DNA of 64,000 bases from an uncultured Steroidobacter sp. (GTDB taxonomy: Bacteria; Pseudomonadota; Gammaproteobacteria; Steroidobacterales; Steroidobacteraceae). Positions within the stretch are counted from its first letter, which is position 1. Every line of letters starts with the position of its first letter. Under the pieces are notes generated by a model. It ran no database searches and was not told the origin of the DNA. It saw only the letters and a list, made by a program, of their open reading frames with translations. The DNA lies in the NCBI GenBank assembly GCA_937864115.1, contig CALMII010000019.1:230081-294080 (forward strand), written 5' to 3'. The position numbers were made by a program, and so were the translations under genes. Below are positions 44,831 through 53,290 of this stretch, piece after piece.

Positions 44831-44847
44831 ACGGCTCGATCTCGACG

Positions 44848-44886
44848 ACGGCCGCGGATCGCAAGGTCCGCGGCCGTTTTCTTTTG
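44848..44886 (+). terminator. Rho-independent terminator after the fusion protein gene
   Basis: Stem ACGGCCGCGGA/TCCGCGGCCGT with an 8-nt loop, followed by TTTTCTTTT. It lies 18 bp after the stop codon at 44830. Confidence 0.85.
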
Positions 44887-45008
44887 CCACCGGAAAACAC
44901 GCACGCCGGTGGCGCGCATTCCGACGGAACCTCATTGCCGCCGCCGCATTGAGTCTCTACCGAACGCATCGCCGCGTTCATCCCTCGGATAAAGATCAGG
45001 AGACATTT

Positions 45009-45374
45009 ATGCCTACGCAAAGCGGCCACACGTCCGCGATTCGCGCGAAGAAGGTCATCGGCACGAACGTGAAGGACGGCACGGGCGAAAAGCTCGGTCA
45101 GGTGGAAGACATCGTGCTCGACAAGCAGTCGAACCAGATCATGTTTGCCATCGTCGGTTTCGGCGGCGTGCTTGGCCTGGGCGAAAAATATCACCCGGTG
45201 CCGTGGAGCACGCTCGACTACGACAAGGACGAGAACAGTTACGTCGTGAATCTCAGCAAGGAGCAGTTGAAGGCCGCTCCCGCGGATTCCATCGACGAAC
45301 TGACGAAGAACGATGGCCTCGCCTATCGCGACAAGACATACGCGTACTACAAGGCGAAGCCTTACTGGCAATAA
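45009..45374 (+). CDS. PRC-barrel domain protein
   Basis: The 121-residue protein has one PRC-barrel domain in its first 80 residues: IRAKKVIGTNVKDGTGEKLG followed by VEDIVLDKQSNQIMFAIVGF, then KYHPVPWSTLDYDKDENSYV. The tail ends AYRDKTYAYYKAKPYWQ, as in small stress-associated PRC proteins of proteobacteria. AGGAG lies 8 bp before the ATG. It is flanked by terminators on both sides and so is monocistronic. A ligand or RNA-processing role is not established. Confidence 0.83.
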   Translation: MPTQSGHTSAIRAKKVIGTNVKDGTGEKLGQVEDIVLDKQSNQIMFAIVGFGGVLGLGEKYHPVPWSTLDYDKDENSYVVNLSKEQLKAAPADSIDELTKNDGLAYRDKTYAYYKAKPYWQ

Positions 45375-45390
45375 CCACCGGCTGTCGAAA

Positions 45391-45460
45391 ACGGCATGCC
45401 GGGTCGGACATGCCGTCTGACAGAGGCGACCGCGTCATCGATGCGGTCGCCTTTAATTTT
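45391..45460 (+). terminator. Two hairpins after the PRC-barrel gene
   Basis: Hairpin one has ACGGCATG/CATGCCGT arms (45391-45416). Hairpin two has AGGCGACCGC/GCGGTCGCCT arms (45424-45452) followed by TTAATTTT. The second is a good rho-independent terminator. Confidence 0.75.
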
Positions 45461-45578
45461 GAACCGGTCGCGCTGCTGGCCGTAGCGGCTGCCCCAGAAC
45501 ATCTCCTGCAACGGCAGGATTGCCCGACACGCGCGTCTCGCCCATGCTCCGCCTCCAGGCAGCAGGGGGGACTCATCG

Positions 45579-47195
45579 ATGCAGCATGCACGTCGTGTCG
45601 ACACGCTGGTCGTCGCACTGGCCTGGACGTTCTGCGCAGACGCAGCACCCGTCAGCGAATCCCACCAGGTCGAACGCCTGGTCGCGGGCTCGCCATTCCA
45701 TGGCGTTCATGGCCTGGCCTTCGACCGCAACGACGTGCTGCACGCCGGCAGCGTCATGGGACAGAGCGTGTATCGGGTCGATACCGCCACCGGCGCAGTG
45801 GAAACCGTCGTCGGACCGCCGGCCGGAATGGCAGACGACCTGGTGTTCCTCGCCGACGGCACGATGGTCTGGACGGCCATCCTGCAGGGCGCGGTGTATG
45901 CGCGCAGCGGCGATGGGCCGGTCAGGAAGATCGCGGACATTCCCAGCATCAACTCGATCAATGTCCGGCGCAGCGACGGCCGGCTGTTCGTGGGCCAGGT
46001 CTTCGGCGGGGACGGCGTGTGGGAGATCGACCCGGCGGGAATCAAGCCGCCGCGCAGCATCGTCAAGGATCCCGGCGGCTTCAACGGCTTCGACATCGGG
46101 CCCGACGGCATGCTGTACGGGCCGCTGTGGTTCAAGAAGCAGATCGTACGCATCGACCCCGACAGCGGTGCGATGAGCGTCGTCGCCGACGGATTCCAGA
46201 CGCCTGCCGCCGCCAACTTCGATTCCAAGTGGAATCTCTATGTCGTCGACACGGCGGCCGGCGAACTGATCCGCGTCGACATCGAGCGCGGCACGCGCAC
46301 GCTGGTGGCGAAGCTGGAGACGTCGCTCGACAACCTCGCCATCGATTCGCGCGACCGCATCTTCGTTTCCAACATGGCCGACAACGGTATCCAGGAAGTC
46401 GATGCGGTCACCGGCAAGGTACGCCAGGTGGTGAAGGGAGAGCTCGCCATTCCGCTGTCGATCGCGGCGCACGGCACGACGATCTACGTCGCCGATGTTT
46501 TCGCGTTCCGCAGCGTCGACGGGCGCAGCGGGGCCGTCGACGACATCGCACGCGCGCACGCGGCCGGCACGCCCATCGAATATCCGGTCGCCGTCAGCGC
46601 GAGCGAGCATCATGTCGTGCTCGTGAACAGCGAAGGCCTCGTCCAGAAGTATCCGCACGGCAGCAACCGGCCCGCCGCATCGATGCATCTGCGAGGCGCG
46701 CGCCTCGCGTACGAGCTGCCCGGCGGCGACGGGCTGGTATTGACCGCGGACAATCGACTCGTGCGCCTGGCGTCGGGCGACGGCAACGACAAGGGCCGCG
46801 TGATCGACGGCAACGTACCGGCGTCCGGAGGGTTTGCGCTGAGCCGCGCGCGACGCAACACGGCGTATGCACTGGATGCGGTGCGCGGCGAGATCCTGCA
46901 GCTCGATCTGCTCGACGGTCAGCGCCGCGTCATCGCGAAGGGTCTGACCGATCCTCGTTCGCTCGCCGTCGGTGCGAACGATGCTCTCTTCACTGTCGAG
47001 CTCTCGACCAGGCGGCTCATCCAGATCGATTCGCCCTCGGGAACTTCACGGGTGATTGCATCGGATCTGCCGGTGGGCGGCGCCGACAATCCCACCGCGG
47101 CGGTCGGCATTGCCGTCGACGACGGCGATGCGGTGTATGTGAGTTCGGATGTGGAGAACTCGCTCTGGAGATTTACGCCGAAGCGAGTGCATTGA
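45579..47195 (+). CDS. Exported beta-propeller protein (SMP-30/NHL-like)
   Basis: The 538-residue protein has a probable signal (about residues 1-22, LVVALAWTFCADA). About ten beta-propeller blade repeats of the SMP-30/NHL type follow, for example GVHGLAFDRNDVLHAGSVMG, GMADDLVFLADGTMVWTAIL, GFNGFDIGPDGMLYGPLW and LDNLAIDSRDRIFVSNMADN. Two propellers or one large one are possible. GGGGGG precedes the ATG. The substrate or ligand is unknown and metal residues of true lactonases were not confidently located, so a binding role is equally plausible. Confidence 0.75.
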   Translation: MQHARRVDTLVVALAWTFCADAAPVSESHQVERLVAGSPFHGVHGLAFDRNDVLHAGSVMGQSVYRVDTATGAVETVVGPPAGMADDLVFLADGTMVWTAILQGAVYARSGDGPVRKIADIPSINSINVRRSDGRLFVGQVFGGDGVWEIDPAGIKPPRSIVKDPGGFNGFDIGPDGMLYGPLWFKKQIVRIDPDSGAMSVVADGFQTPAAANFDSKWNLYVVDTAAGELIRVDIERGTRTLVAKLETSLDNLAIDSRDRIFVSNMADNGIQEVDAVTGKVRQVVKGELAIPLSIAAHGTTIYVADVFAFRSVDGRSGAVDDIARAHAAGTPIEYPVAVSASEHHVVLVNSEGLVQKYPHGSNRPAASMHLRGARLAYELPGGDGLVLTADNRLVRLASGDGNDKGRVIDGNVPASGGFALSRARRNTAYALDAVRGEILQLDLLDGQRRVIAKGLTDPRSLAVGANDALFTVELSTRRLIQIDSPSGTSRVIASDLPVGGADNPTAAVGIAVDDGDAVYVSSDVENSLWRFTPKRVH

Positions 47196-47220
47196 ACGGC
47201 CTGCGGCGGCTTTCCTATTA

Positions 47221-47278
47221 CTGTGGGGCCGGCTTCAGCCGGCCTTTTCCGGAGTCAGGCTGAAGCCTGACCTACAGT
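47221..47278. repeat. REP-like palindrome pair (locus 11)
   Basis: GGCCGGCTTCAGCCGGCC then AGTCAGGCTGAAGCCTGACC, between the convergent beta-propeller and DAHP synthase genes. Confidence 0.85.
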
Positions 47279-47288
47279 AGAAGGGGCG

Positions 47289-48368
47289 TCAGACCGCCCG
47301 TGCCTGCGGCATCGACAGGCGGCGCCGGCGAGTCACGGCGTCGGCCAGCGTTTCCAGCACCTGGACGGACGACTGCCAGTCGATGCAGCCGTCCGTGATG
47401 CTCTGTCCGTACACCAGCGACGCGCCGGGCTTGAGGTCCTGGCGTCCGGCGACGAGGTGGCTTTCGACCATCACGCCGGCAATGCGCTGCTCGCCCTTCT
47501 CGATCTGCGCGGCGATGTCCGCAGCGACCAGCGGCTGGTTCTCCGGCTTCTTGCTGCTGTTGCCGTGGCTGACGTCGATCATGATTTTCTGTTCGAGGCC
47601 CGAGGCCTTGAGCTGCGCACTCACCGCTTCGACGCTGCCGGCGTCGAAGTTCGGCGTCTTGCCGCCGCGCAGGATCACGTGACAGTCCGCGTTGCCGGCA
47701 GTCGAGGCGATGGCGCTGCGGCCCGCCTTGGTGACGGCCAGGAAATGATGCGGATTGGACGCCGCCTGCACGGCGTCGATGGCGATCTTCACATTGCCGT
47801 CGGTGCCGTTCTTGAAACCGACGGGACAGGACACGCCCGAGGCGAGTTCGCGATGCACCTGGCTTTCCGTGGTGCGCGCGCCGATGGCGCCCCAGGCGAC
47901 CAGGTCGCCGATGTACTGCGGCGTGATCATGTCGAGGAATTCGCAGCCCGCCGGCACGCCGAGCTGATTGATCTCGAGCAGCAGGCCGCGTGCGAGGCGC
48001 AGTCCCTTGTTGATGTTGAAGCTGCCGTCGAGATCGGGATCGTTGATCAGGCCCTTCCAGCCGACCGTGGTGCGCGGTTTCTCGAAATAGACGCGCATGA
48101 TGATTTCCAGCGTGTCCTTGAAGCGCTCGCGCTGTTCGCACAGGCGCGTCGCGTACTCGATCGCCGCTTTCGTGTCGTGGATCGAACACGGACCGATGAC
48201 GACGGCGAGGCGATCGTCCTGGCGGTGCAGGATCTTCTGCATGGCCGTACGTCCCGCCGCCACGGCGGCCGACGCCGGCTCGGTCATCGCGAATTCGCGC
48301 ATGAGATCCTCGGGCGTGGCCAGCTCGCGGATGTCGCGGATGCGCAGGTCGTCGGTACGAACGTTCAC
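47289..48368 (-). CDS. aroG: 3-deoxy-7-phosphoheptulonate (DAHP) synthase, class I AroG/F/H type
   Basis: The 359-residue enzyme condenses phosphoenolpyruvate and erythrose 4-phosphate, the first step of the shikimate pathway. Signatures are TDDLRIRDIRELATPEDLM at the N-terminus, VVIGPCSIHD (about residue 57), MRVYFEKPRTTVGWKGLIND (about 90-109), GFKNGTDGN, and DVSHGNSSKKPENQ with metal-binding His. The GTG start at 48368 follows GGGAG and fits the usual AroG N-terminus. The longer frame would start inside the upstream terminator. Paralogues are feedback-inhibited by Phe, Tyr or Trp, and the leader upstream points to Phe/Tyr. Confidence 0.93.
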   Translation of the reverse strand: MNVRTDDLRIRDIRELATPEDLMREFAMTEPASAAVAAGRTAMQKILHRQDDRLAVVIGPCSIHDTKAAIEYATRLCEQRERFKDTLEIIMRVYFEKPRTTVGWKGLINDPDLDGSFNINKGLRLARGLLLEINQLGVPAGCEFLDMITPQYIGDLVAWGAIGARTTESQVHRELASGVSCPVGFKNGTDGNVKIAIDAVQAASNPHHFLAVTKAGRSAIASTAGNADCHVILRGGKTPNFDAGSVEAVSAQLKASGLEQKIMIDVSHGNSSKKPENQPLVAADIAAQIEKGEQRIAGVMVESHLVAGRQDLKPGASLVYGQSITDGCIDWQSSVQVLETLADAVTRRRRLSMPQARAV

Positions 48369-48393
48369 AACAGTGCTCCCGAATATTTCCGGC

Positions 48394-48425
48394 AAAAAAA
48401 AACCGCCAGGGATGCTGGCGGTTTT
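48394..48425 (-). terminator. Attenuator terminator upstream of aroG
   Basis: On the minus strand the stem AAACCGCCAG/CTGGCGGTTT has a 5-nt loop and is followed by a run of T, ending 25 nt ahead of the aroG GTG. A competing TGGCGG at 48476-48471, inside the leader frame, can pair with the CCGCCA of this stem and would act as the antiterminator. Confidence 0.75.
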
Positions 48426-48450
48426 CTGGGTGGTTCTCTGATTCGTCGGT

Positions 48451-48534
48451 TCAGGTCGAGCCCATTCCTTCCGCCATTGGCTTCGGAAAATAAAAGTAGG
48501 CCCAGAACCGATAGCTGCGAGTCAGTGAAGACAT
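48451..48534 (-). CDS. Aromatic-rich leader peptide of aroG (transcription attenuation)
   Basis: A 27-codon frame starts with ATG at 48534 and contains SYRFWAYFYFP, seven aromatic residues (3 Tyr, 3 Phe, 1 Trp) within ten codons. It ends with TGA at 48451, 25 nt before the terminator hairpin. Ribosome stalling at Tyr/Phe codons would free TGGCGG to pair with the terminator stem, the classic phe/trp-type attenuation design. The ribosome-binding site is weak. The frame is too short for usual gene callers. Confidence 0.7.
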   Translation of the reverse strand: MSSLTRSYRFWAYFYFPKPMAEGMGST

Positions 48535-48573
48535 GGGTGGCTTGATATCACGAACCCGCGGGGAATTGCCAGA

Positions 48574-49350
48574 TCACTTTTCGACAAAAGCGCGTTCGAT
48601 CACGTAATCGCCGGGCTCGCCGATATGCGGGGAAATCGTGAAACCGCGGGCGTCCAGGATCGCCGAGAGGTCCTTCAGCATCTGCGGGCTGCCGCACATC
48701 ATGGCGCGGTCCTGCGCCGGATCGAGCGGCGCTTCGCCCAGGTCCTGCAGCATGCGGCCGGTTTCCAGCAGGTCCGTGAGGCGGCCGCGATTGCGATAGG
48801 GCTCGCGCGTCACGGTGGGGTAGTAGATGAGCTGGTTGCGCACCAGTTCGCCGAGATGTTCGTCCTGCGGCAGCACTTCGGACAGGAAGTGCTCATACGC
48901 GAGGTCGCGACGTTCGCGCACGCCGTGGACCAGGATGATGCGCTCGAAGCGCTCGTACAGTTCCGGGTCGCGCACCAGGCTCAGGAACGGCGCAAGGCCG
49001 GTGCCGGTGCTGAAAAAGAAGCAACGGCGGCCGGGCTTCAGATCGTGCAGGAGCAGCGTGCCCGTGGGCTTGCGGCTGACGAAGATTTCCTGGCCGGGCT
49101 GGATGGACTGCAGGCGCGAGGTCAGCGGGCCGTCCTGCACCTTGATGCTGAAGAATTCCAGGTGTTCCTGGTGATTGGCGCTGGCGATGCTGTAGGCACG
49201 CAGCAGCGGACGACCTTCGACGGGCAGGCCGATCATGACGAACTGGCCGTTCTCGAAACGCAGGCCGGGATCGCGGGTGGTGGTGAAACTGAACAGGGAG
49301 TCGGTCCAGTGGTGGACGCTCTTCACTGTCTCCGTATTCAAGGCAGCCAT
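48574..49350 (-). CDS. fpr: Ferredoxin--NADP(+) reductase
   Basis: The 258-residue FAD-dependent reductase starts MAALNTETVKSVHHWTDSLF. The FAD-binding motif RAYSIAS is near residue 50 and the pyrophosphate region GPLTSRLQSIQPG near 75. The NADP domain is FFFSTGTGLAPFLSLVRDP near 110, and the C-terminus MMCGSPQMLKDLSAIL...VEK fits bacterial subclass I Fpr. It exchanges electrons between NADPH and ferredoxin/flavodoxin and protects against oxidative stress. GGAG precedes the ATG at 49350. Confidence 0.92.
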   Translation of the reverse strand: MAALNTETVKSVHHWTDSLFSFTTTRDPGLRFENGQFVMIGLPVEGRPLLRAYSIASANHQEHLEFFSIKVQDGPLTSRLQSIQPGQEIFVSRKPTGTLLLHDLKPGRRCFFFSTGTGLAPFLSLVRDPELYERFERIILVHGVRERRDLAYEHFLSEVLPQDEHLGELVRNQLIYYPTVTREPYRNRGRLTDLLETGRMLQDLGEAPLDPAQDRAMMCGSPQMLKDLSAILDARGFTISPHIGEPGDYVIERAFVEK

Positions 49351-49585
49351 GAAATCTCCAGTACAACCTGCCCGGCGGGTGCGTTCGCTGGCACAACCGA
49401 TCCCGTCCGCCCCGCACCCCGGGACGGTCGAAACAGCTGAACAGCGAGCCGGATGCGAGCAATTCTCATCATTTCCGCGGGCGGGCGCCAATCCGGTTTG
49501 GCATATAGGCATGATGCCGGCGCATGACACGGGGGCGGATTGGGGGGTTTTCCGGGGAATCGTTGGGGATTGCCCCGGATCGCCC

Positions 49586-49674
49586 CCGCCCCGGCCCTCC
49601 CCCGGCGACCGGGGGAGGGGGCAGGATTCCGATCCCCTCCCCCGGTCGCCGGGGGAGGGTCAGGGAGGGGGCAT
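49586..49674. repeat. Double CCTCCCCCGG palindrome
   Basis: Two consecutive perfect GC-rich palindromes, CCTCCCCCGGCGACCGGGGG and CCTCCCCCGGTCGCCGGGGG, are joined by GATTCCGATC. They lie just 3' of the YkgJ gene. Confidence 0.8.
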
Positions 49675-49675
49675 C

Positions 49676-50386
49676 TCAGTCGTCGTCCATGAACTCCGCC
49701 GGCACCTCATCACCGGCCAGATCATCGAACGGCGCCTCCCCTGCCTCGAAACGCGCGCGGCTTTCCGGCTGCCGCAGCGCCGCCGCCAGCGCCATGTTCA
49801 ATTCGTACGCACCGGTGTCATAGCCGGCATCCTGCACGGCTTTCGAGAAGGCTTCGACGTGTGCGCCGCCCGCCTGGTACACGAGCGGCGCGAACTCCGG
49901 ATCGATGTCCATGTTGTCGGGCTGCTCGTACGACTGGCGGCAACCGGCCGCGTCGGTGGCGTGATAGTTGCGACAGGTCTGCGGGCGCACCGCGTAGATG
50001 GTGCAGCGCCCGGCCTCCAGAAAAGGACATTTCGCGGTGCGCCGCATGCGCTCCATGTCCGACAGCGGCGCGACTTCGGCGCCGTTGACGAAAACCTCCT
50101 GTCGCAGCCGCTCGCGCTGATCGTGAGTGAAATGCGCGGCCACGAAATCGAGGATGCGAAAGACCTCGGCCGCGCGCACGTCGACCGTGAAGTGACAGCA
50201 CCAGGCACAGCCGTCCTTGCAGGCCAGCGTACCGGCGTCGGCCGCGCTCGCGAGTCGCGCGTCGTGGCGCAGTTGCGAGGCTGCGAGCGCCGCGACCGGC
50301 CCGCGCGCCGCGATATCCGCACGGGCCTGCGCGTACTCCGTCCTGATCAGGCGGCGGACGGCCGCAATGTCGATCGATATTTCCAT
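49676..50386 (-). CDS. YkgJ-family cysteine cluster protein
   Basis: The 236-residue protein of the CxxxCxxC zinc/iron-binding family has the first cluster GTLACKDGCAWCCHF (about residues 53-67). The second, AKCPFLEAGRCTIYAVRPQT followed by CRNYHATD, spans about 118-145, and a further Cys follows in AAGCRQSY. It is longer than minimal YkgJ proteins by an N-terminal helical arm. Fe-S or zinc binding is known for the family, but function is not. It lies 21 bp after the histidine kinase gene stops and reads in the same direction. Confidence 0.82.
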   Translation of the reverse strand: MEISIDIAAVRRLIRTEYAQARADIAARGPVAALAASQLRHDARLASAADAGTLACKDGCAWCCHFTVDVRAAEVFRILDFVAAHFTHDQRERLRQEVFVNGAEVAPLSDMERMRRTAKCPFLEAGRCTIYAVRPQTCRNYHATDAAGCRQSYEQPDNMDIDPEFAPLVYQAGGAHVEAFSKAVQDAGYDTGAYELNMALAAALRQPESRARFEAGEAPFDDLAGDEVPAEFMDDD

Positions 50387-50407
50387 CGCACTCGCAACAG
50401 GTACCCA

Positions 50408-53140
50408 TCAATGCGCCGACCGGCCCGGCGCCGGTTCGCTCAGATAGCGCGCGACCAGGCTGGCCAGTTCGTCGATGGTATCCGGCTTCAGAATCAGATC
50501 GCGAATCCCGAGCGACCGGGTCGCGGCGACATCGACTGCCCGCACGTATCCCGTGGTGATCACGACGGGCAATGTCGGACGCAGCGCCAGCACTTCGCGC
50601 GCCACGTCGATGCCGCTCATGCCGGGCATGTTCATGTCGGTGAGCACCAGATCGAAGTCCTGCGGATTCTTCGCGACCCAGTCGAGCGCCTGGCGCGGAT
50701 CGGTGGTGGCCGAGCAGCGATAGCCGCTGCGTTCGAGGATGCGCGTCACGAGCACGACCAGCGGTTCCTCGTCATCGATGTACAGCACATGCTGGTTCGC
50801 ACCGCGCGGAGTTGCGGCGACGACAGGCCGTTCGGGCACGGCGCTGCGCTCGCTGGCGCGCAGATAGACGAAGAAGCTGCTGCCGACGCCGACCTCGCTC
50901 TTCGCAACGATGGCGCCCTTGTGATTGCGCACGATGCCGTGCACGACGGCGAGCCCGAGTCCGCTGCCCTCGCCCGCCTCCTTGGTCGTGAAGAACGGAT
51001 CGAAGATGCGCTCGAGGATTTCCGCCGGAATGCCGCTGCCGTTGTCGCGCACTTCGATGCGGACGTAGCGCGCCGCGCCGTTGAGCGTGCTGCCGGCTTC
51101 ATGGCGCGCCTCTTCGGCGGAGAGCGTAGTCACGAGCACCTGGATCTCGCCGCGTCCGGAGGGCATGGCCTGCCAGGCATTCGTGCAGAGATTGACGAGC
51201 ACCTGGTGCAGCTGCGTGCCGTCGGCAATCACCGGCGGCGTATCCGGCGGCACGAACGACTGCAGCACGACGGCGGCCGGCAGTGCGGGCCGCAGCAGCT
51301 GCTGCACTTCATCGATGAGCGGCGCCAGTTCGAGCGGCGACTGCGGCGTTTCCTGCTGGCGGCTGAACGTCATCAGGCGCTTCACGAGGTCGCGGGCGCG
51401 ATTGGTGGCGTTGCGGATCTCGTGCGCGCTCTGCCGCGCCGGATGGTCTTTGGGCAGATCGTCCATCGCCAGCCGGATGTTGCCGACGATGGAACTCAGG
51501 ATGTTGTTGAAGTCATGGGCGATGCCGCCGGTCAGCGTGCCGATGGCTTCCAGACGCTGCGATTGACGCAGGGCGACCTCCAGTCCGAGGCGATCGCGTT
51601 CGGCCTCGCGGCGGGCCGTGATATCGCGGATCGTCACCAGCAGGGCCGTTTCGGTGTCGATCTGGAACGGCACGGTGCGGACTTCGACATCGACCGGCGT
51701 GCCGTCGAGGCGGATCAGGCGCTCTTCCAGCGGCGGCAGGATGACGCGCTCGCGGACCATGCGATCGACCCGCTGCTGGGCGACGATGCGGTAATCCGGA
51801 TGCACCCGGTCGACGACCTGCCGGCCGATCAGCTCCTGTGCGCTGCCGGCGCGGAACAGTTCGACGGCAGGACGGTTGACGAACGTCACGATGCCGGCGC
51901 GCACCATCAGGACCGCGTCGGGACTGTTCTCGATCAGCAGCCGATAGCGCTCCTCGCTCTGTGCCGTGCGCTCTTCGCTCAGGCGCCGTTCGCGCATTTC
52001 CGCCGCGAGATTGCGCGACATGAGTTCGTTGCGCAGACGACTGCGCGTGAGATAGAAAGCGGCGAGCGCGCCGAGCAACGTCGTTACCAGGCCCGCCAGC
52101 AGCACCGACCACACCGGCAATGGCGGCTTTGCGCCCGCATAGCCGGGCAGCGTGCGGAACTGCAGCGACAGCGTGCGATCCGCGATGGCGATGCCGCCGC
52201 GCCATTCGAGCGACGGGGATTCGTTCCACGAGTCGTCGATGACGACTTCGCCCTCGCCGGTATCCGCGGCGGCCGATTGCGGACCGGGCTCCAGCAGTTC
52301 CATCTCGATGCCCGTGTCACGCGCCTGCGCGGCGACGTCCTGCGCTATCTCTTCCAGCACGAAGTGCAGACGCACGAAGCCATCGAGTTCGCGCCAGTCG
52401 GCTGCGGCGGCCCGCGTGGCGCGCGAGTACACCGGCAGATAGACATGGACGTAGCGCCGCGGATCCGGCGGCGTCAGGTGGATGCCGGGAGAAATCGCCG
52501 CGCTCGCGGCATCGGTCTTCGCCGTCGCATCCATCGCCGCCGCGATGGCCGGAAGGCCGCGGGTGTCGAGCCCCACGAACAGGCCGTCGCGCGCATGGGC
52601 GTAGATCAGTGGCGCGTAGATCGGACGCCGCTCCGCAGGGACGAGCCGGTTGGACGCATCCAGCTGCAGGATCCGGAACGGCCGGCCGAGGACCCGGGTG
52701 TACTGTCGTTCGAAATCCTCGCGATTCTCGTCCGTGACCAGGCGCAGATACCCGATCGAACGCACGTTGCGATGACGCGCCAGCGCTGCCGTCGTGTACT
52801 GCTCGAACTCGTCGGGACTGACGTACTGACTGCTGTCGAACAGCGCACGCACGCCGTACAGCGATTCGATGTTCGCATCGACGCTGCGGCTGAGCAGCTG
52901 CTGCCGCTCCTCGCACCAGGCGGCGAACTGTTCGCGGGCGCGGGACACCTGCGTGTCGACATACAGGCGGGTCAGCAGCAGCGTCGTGCCGATGCCGGCC
53001 AGCAGGATCACGAGGCAGGGACCGGTCTGCCTCGCGACCATGCGCCATGCATCGGCCCTGCGGACCGGTTCACCGTCGACTGTCTGCGACAATCGCCACC
53101 TCGCTCCATGCGCGTTCCTTCGCACTTGTATCCTTTCCAT
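50408..53140 (-). CDS. CHASE-PAS hybrid sensor histidine kinase with C-terminal receiver
   Basis: The 910-residue membrane sensor has helix 1 at about residues 38-58, a periplasmic CHASE domain at about 80-290, and helix 2 at about 343-364. A PAS domain at about 395-510 ([20 protein letters not shown]) is followed by the HisKA domain with phospho-His542 ([19 protein letters not shown]). The HATPase has an N box ([11 protein letters not shown]) and G boxes ([20 protein letters not shown]). A receiver domain with phospho-Asp835 ([13 protein letters not shown]) ends the protein. The start at 53140 precedes helix 1 sensibly. No output regulator is adjacent, so phosphotransfer must go elsewhere. 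Ligand unknown. Confidence 0.9.
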   Translation of the reverse strand: MERIQVRRNAHGARWRLSQTVDGEPVRRADAWRMVARQTGPCLVILLAGIGTTLLLTRLYVDTQVSRAREQFAAWCEERQQLLSRSVDANIESLYGVRALFDSSQYVSPDEFEQYTTAALARHRNVRSIGYLRLVTDENREDFERQYTRVLGRPFRILQLDASNRLVPAERRPIYAPLIYAHARDGLFVGLDTRGLPAIAAAMDATAKTDAASAAISPGIHLTPPDPRRYVHVYLPVYSRATRAAAADWRELDGFVRLHFVLEEIAQDVAAQARDTGIEMELLEPGPQSAAADTGEGEVVIDDSWNESPSLEWRGGIAIADRTLSLQFRTLPGYAGAKPPLPVWSVLLAGLVTTLLGALAAFYLTRSRLRNELMSRNLAAEMRERRLSEERTAQSEERYRLLIENSPDAVLMVRAGIVTFVNRPAVELFRAGSAQELIGRQVVDRVHPDYRIVAQQRVDRMVRERVILPPLEERLIRLDGTPVDVEVRTVPFQIDTETALLVTIRDITARREAERDRLGLEVALRQSQRLEAIGTLTGGIAHDFNNILSSIVGNIRLAMDDLPKDHPARQSAHEIRNATNRARDLVKRLMTFSRQQETPQSPLELAPLIDEVQQLLRPALPAAVVLQSFVPPDTPPVIADGTQLHQVLVNLCTNAWQAMPSGRGEIQVLVTTLSAEEARHEAGSTLNGAARYVRIEVRDNGSGIPAEILERIFDPFFTTKEAGEGSGLGLAVVHGIVRNHKGAIVAKSEVGVGSSFFVYLRASERSAVPERPVVAATPRGANQHVLYIDDEEPLVVLVTRILERSGYRCSATTDPRQALDWVAKNPQDFDLVLTDMNMPGMSGIDVAREVLALRPTLPVVITTGYVRAVDVAATRSLGIRDLILKPDTIDELASLVARYLSEPAPGRSAH

Positions 53141-53290
53141 CGTCTTTTCCGGAAGCCTGCCATGGCGCGTCTGCGTTTGATACCTATTCGAAGCAGCTGC
53201 CGGGCGGGCGACGGATGAAGATAATTCCCCGATCCGCCGCACCGACTGCGCACGCCCCTGCCCGCGCCAGACAACAAGAGGACTGCCCCC

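Noticed and set aside
42935..44935. A 666-codon minus-strand frame over the redoxin/cytochrome fusion gene
   Set aside because: Antisense shadow; the plus-strand gene has a signal peptide, a CxxCH motif and a terminator.
45203..47263. A 686-codon plus-strand frame overlapping the PRC-barrel and beta-propeller genes
   Set aside because: It is out of frame with both recognised proteins, is rich in Arg/Gly and has no domain signature.
47289..48395. Longer DAHP synthase starting at TTG 48395
   Set aside because: That start lies inside the attenuator terminator; GTG 48368 has GGGAG upstream and matches the AroG N-terminus.
49235..53218. A 1327-codon open frame on the plus strand
   Set aside because: It lies antisense to the fpr, YkgJ and histidine kinase genes, whose domains are unmistakable. 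The Arg/Ala/Gly/His-rich translation is typical of GC-rich shadow frames.
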